Positions 14,472-23,261 of a stretch of 34,164 bases of DNA are shown here, in pieces (position 1 is the stretch's first letter; the number at the start of each line of letters is the position of its first letter). Origin of the DNA: Nitrososphaerota archaeon (lineage in GTDB: Archaea; Thermoproteota; Nitrososphaeria; Nitrososphaerales; Nitrosopumilaceae); contig JAGWGA010000019.1 of assembly GCA_028867675.1 (NCBI GenBank), forward strand, positions 1 to 34,164. Direction: 5' to 3'. The notes below the pieces were generated by a model. That model was given only the letters and a program-made list of their open reading frames with translations, had not been told where the DNA came from and did no database searches. The position numbers and the translations under genes are program-made.

Positions 14472-15605
14472 TTAGACTAGAACAACTTCTCTTTTCTTGA
14501 AAAATACATATGCCATGACAAATAGTCCACTGATACACAAAACAAGGTAAGGAATTGCATTACCAAAAGAATTGGCAATCACACCAATAATTAGCGGTCC
14601 AAAGGCCCACCCTATTCCAAAAGTTGCCTCGTATGCACCAATTAGTGCTCCTGCATTGTCTTTTGCCTTTCTCATTATGATTTCAAATGTTAGCGGGAAG
14701 TACACACTAAATCCAAATCCCAGCATCAATACTGCAATACTAAACTCCATCATAGAATGAGAGTAGAACATCATCAGCATTCCAGAAGATATTGACAAGA
14801 TAACTAGTAACAGACTGATAAGGAATTTTTTCATCAGATAATTAGATGCAAATAATGAAACAAGTCGCGAGATTCCAAATACAAAAAAGAGCAGTTCTAT
14901 GTTTGATTCTGAGATTTTCCTCTCACTCATATATGCTGGAATAATTGCCAAAAAGACACCAAAGCTTACACTACAAAATAATAGAATTGCAATCACTGTA
15001 GGAAATTTTATCAAGTGTTTTGCAGATGTTAACGATATAACTCCAGTATGACCACCCTTTCCATTCTTTGATAGAACTAGTGAAGCGACAAGTGAAGTTG
15101 CAATTGCAAATGCTGCAATTTGGAAGATTATTCTATATGATACATCAAAGTGCTCAAGCAAAAATGAACCAACCAAAGGTCCAATCATAAGACCCACAAC
15201 AAAAAATGCCATGAATCTAGATATTGCCTTTACACGATTTTGTGGAGTCGTAGATTGAGATATGATTGATTCACATGGTGGCCAGAAAAATGAATGTGCA
15301 ACTCCAACTAGTGTTCGGTATATGATAACCTGTGGGACAGAGTCTGCGATTGATAACAAGTAGATAGACAGCGAGTCAATGACAAGTCCAAGAGAAAGAA
15401 GAAGACCTTTGTTGAATCTATCAAGTAACAATCCTACAAAAAGTGGAATAAACATGTAAGGAATGAAATTTGAAAACCCAATTAATCCAAGGTCAAAGTA
15501 TGATGCGCCAAGGGCTTTAGAAAATAATGGAACTATAGGATTGTGCATCCCATATGAAAATCCAACAACTAGAGCAACAACATAAACAAGAATTACTTTG
15601 TTCAT
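14472..15605 (-). CDS. Major facilitator superfamily permease
   Basis: The 377-aa polytopic protein has about 12 hydrophobic segments. The first intracellular loop GLLLDRFNKG matches the MFS G-x-x-x-D-R-x-G-R signature. The halves are separated by a loop near residue 195 (SKNGKGGHTGVISL). The topology and the sequence near residues 105-120 (HSFFWPPCESIIS) resemble drug and sugar-efflux type permeases, but the substrate cannot be read. It starts 2 bases after the methyltransferase stop, so the two form an operon; the pair might make and move a methylated quinone- or lipid-like compound, which is speculation. Confidence 0.85.
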   Translation of the reverse strand: MNKVILVYVVALVVGFSYGMHNPIVPLFSKALGASYFDLGLIGFSNFIPYMFIPLFVGLLLDRFNKGLLLSLGLVIDSLSIYLLSIADSVPQVIIYRTLVGVAHSFFWPPCESIISQSTTPQNRVKAISRFMAFFVVGLMIGPLVGSFLLEHFDVSYRIIFQIAAFAIATSLVASLVLSKNGKGGHTGVISLTSAKHLIKFPTVIAILLFCSVSFGVFLAIIPAYMSERKISESNIELLFFVFGISRLVSLFASNYLMKKFLISLLLVILSISSGMLMMFYSHSMMEFSIAVLMLGFGFSVYFPLTFEIIMRKAKDNAGALIGAYEATFGIGWAFGPLIIGVIANSFGNAIPYLVLCISGLFVMAYVFFKKREVVLV

Positions 15606-15607
15606 CT

Positions 15608-16297
15608 TTACTTGTATGCTGCAACCATGATTGCACCACCAAGCATTCCCTTTTCAAATTCTACCCTTGAGAATCTCTCAAGGAGAAGTGATTCGAGTTT
15701 TTTGTTCTGAGGCCAGAGTTTGTATGTACCATATAGAGTGGCAAACTTGAGTCCTAGTCTTCCTCCCCCAAGTACTGCCAATATAGGAAGTATCGCTCGA
15801 AGGTAAAGTGACACTCCTGATCTAATTATTGGATTATCCGGTTTGCCAAGATCAACTATGACAAATCTCCCGCCTTTTTTGAGAACTCGATGTATCTCAG
15901 ATATTGCAATTCGAAGATTGATTGCATCTCTGAGCGAATAACCAGTAAGTACTGCGTCAAACTTTTCATCACGAAATGGAATATGTTCAAAGACACCACA
16001 TGTTAATGTCGGAGTTACAGAAAATAATCTACTTGTATTTTTTAGCATTGGTCTTAGTGGATCGTACAAAGTTATGTTGAGATTATCATTACAAAGCTTT
16101 GAGGCAGTCTTTGACATGTTACCAAAACCAGAACCTGCATCAAGAAGATGATCTCCAGGATTTACTCTTCCCTTTATTCCTCGTTGTCGAAACTCGGAAT
16201 CTCTTCCAAGTGAAATTAATGAATTGACTTTATCATAGACAGGAATTATTTTTTCCAAGACATCGAGGACTTCGCCCCAATAACTTCCAAGACCCAC
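15608..16297 (-). CDS. UbiE/MenG-like SAM-dependent methyltransferase
   Basis: The 229-aa class I methyltransferase has motif I DAGSGFGNMSKTA near residue 54 and FDAVLTGYSLRDAIN around 113-127, the counterpart of the UbiE/MenG 'FGLRNV' region. The C-terminal YGTYKLWPQNKKLES resembles the YxxLxxSI stretch of those enzymes. UbiE/MenG adds the ring methyl group in quinone synthesis, and thaumarchaea use menaquinone-type quinones, so that role is plausible but unproved. It is the first gene of a unit with the MFS permease and is divergent from the helicase gene, with a 35-base shared gap. Confidence 0.75.
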   Translation of the reverse strand: MGLGSYWGEVLDVLEKIIPVYDKVNSLISLGRDSEFRQRGIKGRVNPGDHLLDAGSGFGNMSKTASKLCNDNLNITLYDPLRPMLKNTSRLFSVTPTLTCGVFEHIPFRDEKFDAVLTGYSLRDAINLRIAISEIHRVLKKGGRFVIVDLGKPDNPIIRSGVSLYLRAILPILAVLGGGRLGLKFATLYGTYKLWPQNKKLESLLLERFSRVEFEKGMLGGAIMVAAYK

Positions 16298-16332
16298 ATC
16301 AGACTAGAAATGACACGATATTATATGTCATC
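16298..16332. promoter_or_regulatory. Short divergent promoter with inverted repeat
   Basis: Only 35 bases separate the methyltransferase and helicase start codons. ATGACA (16310-16315) and TGTCAT (16326-16331) are reverse complements around a TATA-like GATATTATA. For the helicase this TATA is too close to the ATG at 16333, which hints at a downstream start such as GTG at 16405. Confidence 0.4.
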
Positions 16333-18915
16333 ATGGTTTTTTGTACATCATTCCCTCAAAGGTTTTACCAAAAATTAAATCAGCCAAAATCTTTCTTACA
16401 TCTAGTGCATTATTGTCCCAAGTGTAAATCTAGAATAGAGATACAACGTACCTTTAATCAAAAAATTCACTTTAGCTGCCCCAAGTGTAAGATCGAAGAC
16501 ATTATAGATTCAAAGAAGAATTTGGATGAGGCATTTCTAGAGTTTTTAATAAAATTTGACAATAACGAGATACCAACCAAGAATGAATCCGAATCTACTC
16601 TTGAAAAAGAGGGAATTTTGCAGACTGAGGAGGAGATAAACAAAATGATAGGAGATGCCAAGATTGCAGACATTACACGTTCAGTCTTATTCTCAAAGAG
16701 GCATTATGTCTCACACTTTAAGATAATAGAGGAGCCAGATCCCAAAATGGGTTCTACTGTATCAGAATCTGGTCTTGATCAGAGAATAATTGATGTTCTA
16801 GAATCAAAAGGAATAGAGAAATTCTACAAGTTTCAAGAAGAGGCTATACACCATATTGTTTCAGGAGATAATGTCGTAATCACTGCGCCAACTGCCTCTG
16901 GAAAGACAGAGGCATTCGTAGTTCCAATCATAGAAAAAATAGGCAATTCAAAAAATCTCACTCCAACAATTCAAGCAATTTTTGTCTACCCTACAAAATC
17001 ACTTTCACGAGATCAATATCCAAAGATAAAAGAGATTGCAGACAAGTTAGATATCAGATGTGCAGTATTTGATGGCGATACTAAACAAATAGAGCGGACA
17101 GAAATTCTTGCAAGTCCTCCTCAAGTAATAATAACTAATTTTGATGTCTTGCATTATCACCTATGGCACAGAACAAGATTTGCATCTTTGTTTAGTACAA
17201 CAAAATTTCTTGCCGTAGATGAAGCTCATGTATACTCTGGAATTTTTGGCTCCAATGTTCATTATATAATAAAGCGATTAAAGAGAATTGCACCCAAGTT
17301 GCAGATAATTGCAGCATCTGCTACTTTGGAAAATGCATTATCATTCTGTCAGACATTATTTGGAGTAAAGATGATTCAAGTGTCAGGCTCCGGAAAGAAA
17401 GGCAAGACAGAATTTTCTATGCTTTTTCCTTCATTGATGACCCAGCGTGCATTAATGATTGACATCTTAAAGAAACTTACAACAAAACAACACAAGACTC
17501 TAGTATTTTCTAATTCACATCTAAATTCCGAACTTTTGGCACTCCAAGCGAGAAGGCAAAAAATAGACATCAAAGTTCATCGAGCTGGTCTCATGGCAAA
17601 TTATAGAAGATCTGTTGAAAACTTGTTCAAGACTGACAAGTTGCTTGCAATCTCTGCAACTCCCACACTTGAGCTTGGAATTGACGTAGGAAATGTAGAT
17701 GGAGTTATATCGTCTACAATTCCAGTCAACAGGCTCACGCAGAGAATAGGAAGAGCTGCAAGAAAGGGTCAAGGAGGCTATGCATTTTTAGTGCTTGGAA
17801 ATGACCCCATTTCTCAGTATTACAAGAATCATCCGAATGACTATTTTGAAGATGTTGAACAAATTTACATTGATCCAAAAAATCCCTTTGTTGAAGAGTT
17901 TCAAGTTATTGCAATGGCATGCGATAAACCAATTGCAAAGCACGAATTACCAGAACACAAGGATGTCATTGAGAGACATGTTGGTGCAGGAAATTTAGTT
18001 TTAATTGAAAATAGATATGTTCCAAATTATGATCAGATAAAATCAATCTTAGAAGATTACAGTATTAGAGGAATAGGAAGATCAATTGACATATTTCTAA
18101 ATGGTAAAAAAGTTGGTGAGCGTGTCTTGCCAATTGCTTTAGAAGAGCTTCATCCACAAGCAATTTACTTTTTAGCTGGAACCAGATATCAGGTAAAAGA
18201 AATAGGATATCCTGATACAATGACTGCAAAATTAGAATACATTCCAAAGAACTACCCATACTATACTAAAGCACTAACAGAAGAATGGCCTACAATTGAA
18301 ACAATATATGAAAAAAGATTTGCAAATGGAATTGAAGTAGCATTTTGCAAGTTACACATACAAAAAAGAGTCTTTGGTTATGTCAACTTGGAACTAGGTC
18401 AGGAGATAGGGCAGGGTCAGAAGATAATTTTGGAAAAACCACTTGATTATGATTTTGTCACAAAGGGAATTGTATTCAAAGCTCCAAGGCCGCTAGACGA
18501 AATAAGCAAAGCCGAGAATGAAGAATATGTTGAAGCAAGTGGATATCATGCTACAGAACATGTTGTAATTGAAGGAAGCAACATGATAACAGGCGGTGTT
18601 TCCCAAGACCTTGGTGGAATATCTCTTGGAACATCAGGACTTGTCTTTGTCTATGATTCTGCAATTGGCGGAAATGGTGCAAGTAGAGCCCTTTTTGATA
18701 GACTTGAGAGGGCTTTTGAGCGTAGTTTGGACATAGTGACAGAGTGCCCATGCCAGAGCGAGTCTGGCTGTCCAAGATGTACTTTTTCTTACAGGTGTGG
18801 TAACAACAACGAATATCTCCATAAGATGTCATCAAAAGAGATTCTCCAGAGAATAATAGATGGTGAAAAGACAGAGGTCACAGAACCTGTTGAAGGCGAC
18901 AAACCTCTGGTATAA
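16333..18915 (+). CDS. Hrq1/MrfA (YprA)-like SF2 helicase with zinc-binding ends
   Basis: The 860-aa helicase has an N-terminal zinc ribbon (Cys28, 31, 49, 52), Walker A TAPTASGKTEA (184-194), DEAH (296-299), SAT motif III, ATPTLELGIDVG and QRIGRAARKG (motifs V and VI). A C-terminal DUF1998-type domain carries Cys805, 807, 813 and 816 in CPCQSESGCPRC. Bacterial MrfA and fungal Hrq1 share this C-terminal four-cysteine domain and are 3'-5' helicases in crosslink and bulky-lesion repair. The N-terminal ribbon is an extra feature. An alternative GTG start at 16405 would give MHYCPKCKSR and suit the promoter better. Confidence 0.87.
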   Translation: MVFCTSFPQRFYQKLNQPKSFLHLVHYCPKCKSRIEIQRTFNQKIHFSCPKCKIEDIIDSKKNLDEAFLEFLIKFDNNEIPTKNESESTLEKEGILQTEEEINKMIGDAKIADITRSVLFSKRHYVSHFKIIEEPDPKMGSTVSESGLDQRIIDVLESKGIEKFYKFQEEAIHHIVSGDNVVITAPTASGKTEAFVVPIIEKIGNSKNLTPTIQAIFVYPTKSLSRDQYPKIKEIADKLDIRCAVFDGDTKQIERTEILASPPQVIITNFDVLHYHLWHRTRFASLFSTTKFLAVDEAHVYSGIFGSNVHYIIKRLKRIAPKLQIIAASATLENALSFCQTLFGVKMIQVSGSGKKGKTEFSMLFPSLMTQRALMIDILKKLTTKQHKTLVFSNSHLNSELLALQARRQKIDIKVHRAGLMANYRRSVENLFKTDKLLAISATPTLELGIDVGNVDGVISSTIPVNRLTQRIGRAARKGQGGYAFLVLGNDPISQYYKNHPNDYFEDVEQIYIDPKNPFVEEFQVIAMACDKPIAKHELPEHKDVIERHVGAGNLVLIENRYVPNYDQIKSILEDYSIRGIGRSIDIFLNGKKVGERVLPIALEELHPQAIYFLAGTRYQVKEIGYPDTMTAKLEYIPKNYPYYTKALTEEWPTIETIYEKRFANGIEVAFCKLHIQKRVFGYVNLELGQEIGQGQKIILEKPLDYDFVTKGIVFKAPRPLDEISKAENEEYVEASGYHATEHVVIEGSNMITGGVSQDLGGISLGTSGLVFVYDSAIGGNGASRALFDRLERAFERSLDIVTECPCQSESGCPRCTFSYRCGNNNEYLHKMSSKEILQRIIDGEKTEVTEPVEGDKPLV

Positions 18916-18980
18916 TATACAAAATTAGAAAATACCGTTCCAACAATACAAATTATTAGTCTCGACTTTTGATTAATCAT

Positions 18981-19805
18981 ATGGAAAAAGTTGCCATCAT
19001 AACAGGCAGTTCAAGCGGTATAGGCTTTGAGACAGCACTTGCACTTGCAAGAGAAGGATATTACACATATGCAACTATGCGAGATACAAAAAAGGCAAAT
19101 ATGATTTTAGGTATTGCAAAAAAAGAGAACCTAAAAGTTGAAGTTTTAGAACTTGATGTTAACAAGGAAGATACTGTAAAAACTGCTGTAAATAAAATCA
19201 TAAATGACAAAAAGAGAATTGATGTTCTAGTAAACAATGCAGGGTACTTTCTTGTAGGATGTTTGGAAGATTCATCAATTGAAGATCTAAAAGAACAATT
19301 TGAGACAAACTTTTTTGGAATGATCAGAGTAATCCAGGCAGTACTGCCAACAATGCGCAGTCAAAAATCTGGAACCATAGTGAACATTAGTTCTCTTGCA
19401 GGAAGAATTGCATTTCCAGTAACTCCAGGATATATCAGTTCGAAATTTGCAGTAGAAGGTTTGAGCGAATCAATGCGTTATGAACTATCCCCATTTGGAA
19501 TCAAGACTATAATCATAGAGCCAGGAGTAATCAAGACAAATATTTTTACAAATCTCAAAAAGTCTTCCAAATCAGATCCAGTATACAAAGACATGACTGA
19601 CAAGGTCATGAAGGGATTAACCATGATGTCACAGATGGGAACTCCTGCAAAGGAGGTTGCAGACACCATAGTCAAGGCAGTCTCATTAGAGAATCCATTA
19701 CCTCGCTATCCAGTTGGAAATGATGCAATAATGTTTTTAGAATCAAAGAAGGCCAAGACTGACATAGAGTTTGAAAATTACATAAAAAAAGAGCTTTTTA
19801 GCTAA
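18981..19805 (+). CDS. Short-chain dehydrogenase/reductase
   Basis: The 274-aa classical SDR has TGSSSGIG (8-15) for the dinucleotide, NNAG (85-88), catalytic Ser138, and Tyr151/Lys155 in YISSK. The basic residue pattern after strand 2 (TMRDTKKA) suggests NADP(H) preference. The start at ATG 18981 (MEKVAIITG) is chosen over TTG 18969 because a TATA-like AATTATTA lies about 27 bp upstream, consistent with a leaderless message. The substrate is unknown; the spacing of PGVIKTNIF after the active site is that of many 3-oxoacyl or sterol-type reductases. It is a single-gene unit. Confidence 0.85.
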   Translation: MEKVAIITGSSSGIGFETALALAREGYYTYATMRDTKKANMILGIAKKENLKVEVLELDVNKEDTVKTAVNKIINDKKRIDVLVNNAGYFLVGCLEDSSIEDLKEQFETNFFGMIRVIQAVLPTMRSQKSGTIVNISSLAGRIAFPVTPGYISSKFAVEGLSESMRYELSPFGIKTIIIEPGVIKTNIFTNLKKSSKSDPVYKDMTDKVMKGLTMMSQMGTPAKEVADTIVKAVSLENPLPRYPVGNDAIMFLESKKAKTDIEFENYIKKELFS

Positions 19806-19917
19806 AATACACCTTTTTTATCACCATTTTATCCATACAAAAAGATTAGAACAAAAAAATTTTATGAATTTTACACTAATTTTTTGGTTAGATTGATATA
19901 CGCCGGAAAGTCAATTT

Positions 19918-21528
19918 TTGTCAAAGTCAACAGATTTAATCAAAAGTTTAGTGATAACAAAAATGAAATGGAAAACCCTACAACACAATGGCATTGCGTT
20001 TCTTCCTCCCTACGAGTCAAAAGGAATTACAATTAAGATCAAGGGAGAAAAAGTTCCTCTAAGCATTGATGCTGAAGAAATGGCGTACCAATGGGCAAAG
20101 AAGAAGGATACCCCTTATGTTAAAGATCAAGTTTTTCAAAAGAACTTTTTTGCAGCTTTTGTAAAAGTTCTTCCAGCAAAATTCAAGGGCATTTCACTTG
20201 CAGACATTGACTTTACTGAAGCATTCAAGGTAGTTGACATGGAAAAAGATTCCAAGTTGACAATGACAAAAGAAGAAAAGAAAAAGATTGCAGCTACAAG
20301 AAAAGAGATTAAAGAAAAAATGAAAGCCAAATACGGCAAGGCAATAATTGATGGAAAGGAAGTCGATGTTGCAAATTGGATGGCAGAGCCTCCAGGTCTT
20401 TTCATAGGAAGAGGAGATCATCCCATAAGAGGCAAGTGGAAACCAAGAGTTACAGAAAAAGATGTTACACTAAATCTTGGAAAAGAGGCCAAGGTGCCTC
20501 AAGGCAATTGGGGAAAGATAATTCACGAGTCTGATTTTATGTGGCTTGCAAGTTGGGTAGATGTTCTTACTGATAAAAGAAAGTATGTCTGGCTTTCAGA
20601 TACATCAGACCTCAAGCAAGAGCGTGACAAGATGAAGTATGACAAGGCAACAAAACTTGCAGCCGAAATTGACAAAGTTTTAGGATTAGTCATAAAGAAA
20701 ATGTCCGATAAGGATGAGAAGGTACGAAGGGTTGCTACTGTTTGTTATTTGATTTACAAAACTGCAATGAGAGTAGGTGATGAAAAGGATCCAGATGAGG
20801 CAGATACGGTAGGCGCTACAACTTTGAGAGTAGAACACATCAGTCTAAAACCAGGCATAATAGAGTTTGACTTTTTAGGAAAAGATAGTGTGAGATGGCA
20901 AAAGCCACTTCCAGTAACAGAACAGGACAAAATGTTTTATGAGAATCTCAAAAAACTTACAGAGAAAAAGAAAAAGGATGATCTCATATTTGATGGAATT
21001 ACATCAAGACATGTAAATGAATTCCTTAGTGGAATAGTAAAGGGATTAACTGCAAAGGTATTCAGAACATATCTTGCAACCCAAGTAGTTACAAACTATC
21101 TCAAAAAAGTTGACAATCTAAAATCAAAATCTGAAAATATCAAGATATACCATGCTAAACTTGCAAACTTGGATGCAGCAATTACATGCAATCACAAGAG
21201 AACAATACCAAAGAACTTTGATGAAGCTCTACAAAAAAGACGTGATGCAATTAAGAAATTAAAGGAAACCAAACCAAAGACTGAGAAACAAGCAGAGAAA
21301 CTAAAAGAACGTGAAGAAAAATTAAAGCTTACACTAGAATTAACTGAAAAAACTCGAGATTATAATTTAGGAACATCACTTCGAAATTATATCGACCCTC
21401 GAGTTGTCAAAGCTTGGTCTGATGCAGTGGGACTAGAATGGGAAAAACTTTACACATCTGCACTTCAAAAGAAATTCCAATGGGTATCAAAAGTCGATAC
21501 TAATTGGAAAGATATTGCACAAGCCTAA
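19918..21528 (+). CDS. Eukaryotic-type DNA topoisomerase IB
   Basis: The 536-aa protein follows the eukaryotic Top1 core. MKWKTLQHNGIAFLPPYE matches the beginning of the human core, MAEPPGLFIGRGDHPIRGKW the conserved DNA clamp, TAMRVGDEKD and KVFRTYLAT carry active-site arginines, and a lysine-rich coiled-coil linker leads to LGTSLRNYIDPR with nucleophile Tyr491 (TTG numbering). It relaxes DNA supercoils by a 3'-phosphotyrosyl nick. Presence of this enzyme is a recognised marker of Thaumarchaeota. The frame opens with TTG at 19918; ATG at 19963 is an equally good start and would remove 15 residues. Confidence 0.95.
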   Translation: MSKSTDLIKSLVITKMKWKTLQHNGIAFLPPYESKGITIKIKGEKVPLSIDAEEMAYQWAKKKDTPYVKDQVFQKNFFAAFVKVLPAKFKGISLADIDFTEAFKVVDMEKDSKLTMTKEEKKKIAATRKEIKEKMKAKYGKAIIDGKEVDVANWMAEPPGLFIGRGDHPIRGKWKPRVTEKDVTLNLGKEAKVPQGNWGKIIHESDFMWLASWVDVLTDKRKYVWLSDTSDLKQERDKMKYDKATKLAAEIDKVLGLVIKKMSDKDEKVRRVATVCYLIYKTAMRVGDEKDPDEADTVGATTLRVEHISLKPGIIEFDFLGKDSVRWQKPLPVTEQDKMFYENLKKLTEKKKKDDLIFDGITSRHVNEFLSGIVKGLTAKVFRTYLATQVVTNYLKKVDNLKSKSENIKIYHAKLANLDAAITCNHKRTIPKNFDEALQKRRDAIKKLKETKPKTEKQAEKLKEREEKLKLTLELTEKTRDYNLGTSLRNYIDPRVVKAWSDAVGLEWEKLYTSALQKKFQWVSKVDTNWKDIAQA

Positions 21529-21571
21529 GCAAGCTACATTTAATTGCATCAAGAATTTAGGCGTTAATTAT

Positions 21572-21663
21572 GCCGGGGTAGCTCAGCCTGGCCTAGAGTG
21601 CCAGTCCACACAAGGGTATTACTCATAATCTGGAGGTCGTGGGTTCGAAACCCACCCCCGGTA
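21572..21663 (+). tRNA. tRNA-Met (CAT), elongator type, with 16-nt intron
   Basis: The 7-bp acceptor GCCGGGG/CCCCGGT has a terminal G-U pair and discriminator A at 21663. The D stem is GCTC/GAGT, the T arm is GTGGG-TTCGAAA-CCCAC, and the variable loop is AGGTC. Removing 21605-21620 gives a perfect anticodon stem CCAGA/TCTGG and loop CTCATAA with anticodon CAT at 21624-21626, for a 76-nt mature tRNA. The acceptor and T arm match archaeal elongator tRNA-Met; no encoded CCA. A TATA-like CATTTAATTG lies about 26-35 bp upstream. Confidence 0.93.
21605..21620 (+). other. tRNA intron at non-canonical position 30/31
   Basis: The intron TCCACACAAGGGTATT sits inside the anticodon stem instead of the usual 37/38. 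Exon TGCC (21599-21602 area) pairs with intron GGTA to give a 4-bp central helix, with 3-nt bulges AGT and TTA at the two splice sites. Outside it GAG pairs with CTC. This is a relaxed bulge-helix-bulge (hBH) for the splicing endonuclease. Confidence 0.75.
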
Positions 21664-21767
21664 TACACCTTTTGTTCAACATGAGCAAAGGTTTCAAATT
21701 TAGAATCGATTATCGAATATGATAATCAAATTCCGTGTTTTTATGGATGAGAAACAAGTTCTGTACT

Positions 21768-22196
21768 ATGGACATTTTTGTGAAGGACATGATGAAGAAA
21801 CAGGTTGTTTCAATAGATGTTACATTATCAGTCAAAGAGGCTGCAAAAATCATGGAAGACACAGGAGTTAGTTGTCTAGTTGTTACACAAAAAAATATCC
21901 CTATTGGCATATTGACAGAAAGGGATTTTGTAACAAGGATTACAGCTCTTGACAAGGATTCAACCACATCAGTACGAGTTGTCATGTCTTTACCATTAAT
22001 ATCCATAAAACCTCAAGATACTGCAAGAAAACTAGCTGAACTTATGAAAGACAAAAAAATACACAAGGTGCCTGTAATAGATGGAAATCAACTAGTAGGA
22101 ATTGTTACAGCGACCGATTTGGTAACAAAATGTATTATCGATTCCGATTTGGAAATGAGACAGATTTGTAACTCTTTTGCACAAATGGCATTCTAA
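21768..22196 (+). CDS. Tandem CBS-domain protein
   Basis: The 142-aa protein is just two CBS domains: VKDMMKKQVVSIDVTLSVKE...GILTERDFVTRI and VRVVMSLPLISIKPQDTARK...GIVTATDLVTKC. Such Bateman pairs bind adenine nucleotides or S-adenosylmethionine and act as energy or redox sensors on partner proteins. I chose ATG 21768 because TTTTTATGG sits about 27 bp upstream as a TATA box; GTG 21735 and ATG 21747 are in-frame alternatives. It lies between the tRNA and a TrmB-like regulator without an obvious enzymatic partner. Confidence 0.88.
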   Translation: MDIFVKDMMKKQVVSIDVTLSVKEAAKIMEDTGVSCLVVTQKNIPIGILTERDFVTRITALDKDSTTSVRVVMSLPLISIKPQDTARKLAELMKDKKIHKVPVIDGNQLVGIVTATDLVTKCIIDSDLEMRQICNSFAQMAF

Positions 22197-22264
22197 AATA
22201 TTTTTATAATATTTCTAGATCTCTTTTGGTAACGATCATTTTTCATTTCTTCCATCATGGAATT

Positions 22265-22296
22265 AATAAACAAGGCAAAAGTCCGTCTTGTTTATT
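22265..22296. promoter_or_regulatory. Perfect 10-bp inverted repeat before the TrmB-like gene
   Basis: AATAAACAAG (22265-22274) and CTTGTTTATT (22287-22296) are exact reverse complements around 12 bases. The right arm abuts the TATA-like TTTTAGTTTAAC about 20-27 bp before ATG 22324. It may be the regulator's own operator, or a terminator hairpin for the CBS gene. Confidence 0.6.
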
Positions 22297-22323
22297 TTAG
22301 TTTAACATAATTGACAATAGTCC

Positions 22324-23208
22324 ATGAGCAGAAAAACAGAATTACAGATGAAAAGAGAATCAACATTTACAATAAATCCAGAGAAGATTCATCCAATTCA
22401 TTTTCTAACTCAACGAAAAGAACTGCTTACAGATTTAGTCAACATGGGATTTGAAGAATCAGAAGCAATCATGTATTTGGGATTATTACACATCGGACCA
22501 ATTACAATTGGAAATTTAGCCGTAAAATTAGGAATAGATAGAGGTAAGATGTACAGATCGTTGACAAAATTAAGAAATTATGGCCTTGTAACCACATCAT
22601 TTTCTAATCCAGTAGTTGTTACTGCAATAGAACCTGAAAAAGCACTAGATACAATCATAGATAAAAAACGTGATGAATTGTATTCAATTAAAAAATTATC
22701 AGAAAAAGTAATTACCAGTCTTAAGACAAGTAAGATAGATTCCAATACGACAGATACAAGTTCTTTTTCAGTATTACAAGGAAGAACAATAATCTATAAC
22801 AGAATTGGGAGAATAATTGACAGTACAAACAACAATTTCATCTATATCGTTACTACAACTAACGATATTGCCAAAATGTATTACACTTCAATCCCAGATA
22901 AATTACAAAGTGCCAAGAAGAGGCACGCCACTATCAGGATAATTACAGAAGATAAGCCAACCAAATCTACTGTACAAATGATAAAGAGCTTTAACGCAAG
23001 CGAGGTCAGAGTTGGAGAATTGCCTTCAAAGGGAAGAATGATCGTAGAAAAGGAAAAACAACTTGTCATGTCAGAATCATCCAACAACTCATCAGATTTA
23101 GCTAACAGTGATGTTGGCATTCATACAAACTCGTTTGAATTTGTCCAAAACATGTATAGCCTGTGCGAGTATCTTTGGAACAACTCAAGGGAATTTTCGG
23201 AGGCATAA
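22324..23208 (+). CDS. TrmB-family transcriptional regulator
   Basis: In this 294-aa protein, residues about 30-100 form the TrmB winged helix (LVNMGFEESEAIMYLGLLHI, GNLAVKLGIDRGKMYRSL, KLRNYGLV). A coiled segment follows, then a C-terminal effector domain (about 140-290) with the strand-helix pattern of the TrmB PLD-like half (NNFIYIVTTTNDIAKM, HATIRIITEDK, RMIVEKEKQLVM). TrmB proteins in other archaea sense sugars and control transport and central metabolism; the ligand here is unknown. The extended N-terminus of about 30 residues is unusual. The 10-bp inverted repeat upstream suggests autoregulation, and a histidine kinase follows 53 bases later. Confidence 0.8.
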   Translation: MSRKTELQMKRESTFTINPEKIHPIHFLTQRKELLTDLVNMGFEESEAIMYLGLLHIGPITIGNLAVKLGIDRGKMYRSLTKLRNYGLVTTSFSNPVVVTAIEPEKALDTIIDKKRDELYSIKKLSEKVITSLKTSKIDSNTTDTSSFSVLQGRTIIYNRIGRIIDSTNNNFIYIVTTTNDIAKMYYTSIPDKLQSAKKRHATIRIITEDKPTKSTVQMIKSFNASEVRVGELPSKGRMIVEKEKQLVMSESSNNSSDLANSDVGIHTNSFEFVQNMYSLCEYLWNNSREFSEA

Positions 23209-23261
23209 ACCATGTTCAAACATAGTCAATTTACAATTTTAAGAATTTGGAGCATTCAGAG

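Noticed and set aside
21572-21663. Class II tRNA (Leu/Ser) explanation for the 92-nt length
   Set aside because: The variable loop is only AGGTC; the extra bases lie before the anticodon and remove cleanly as an intron.
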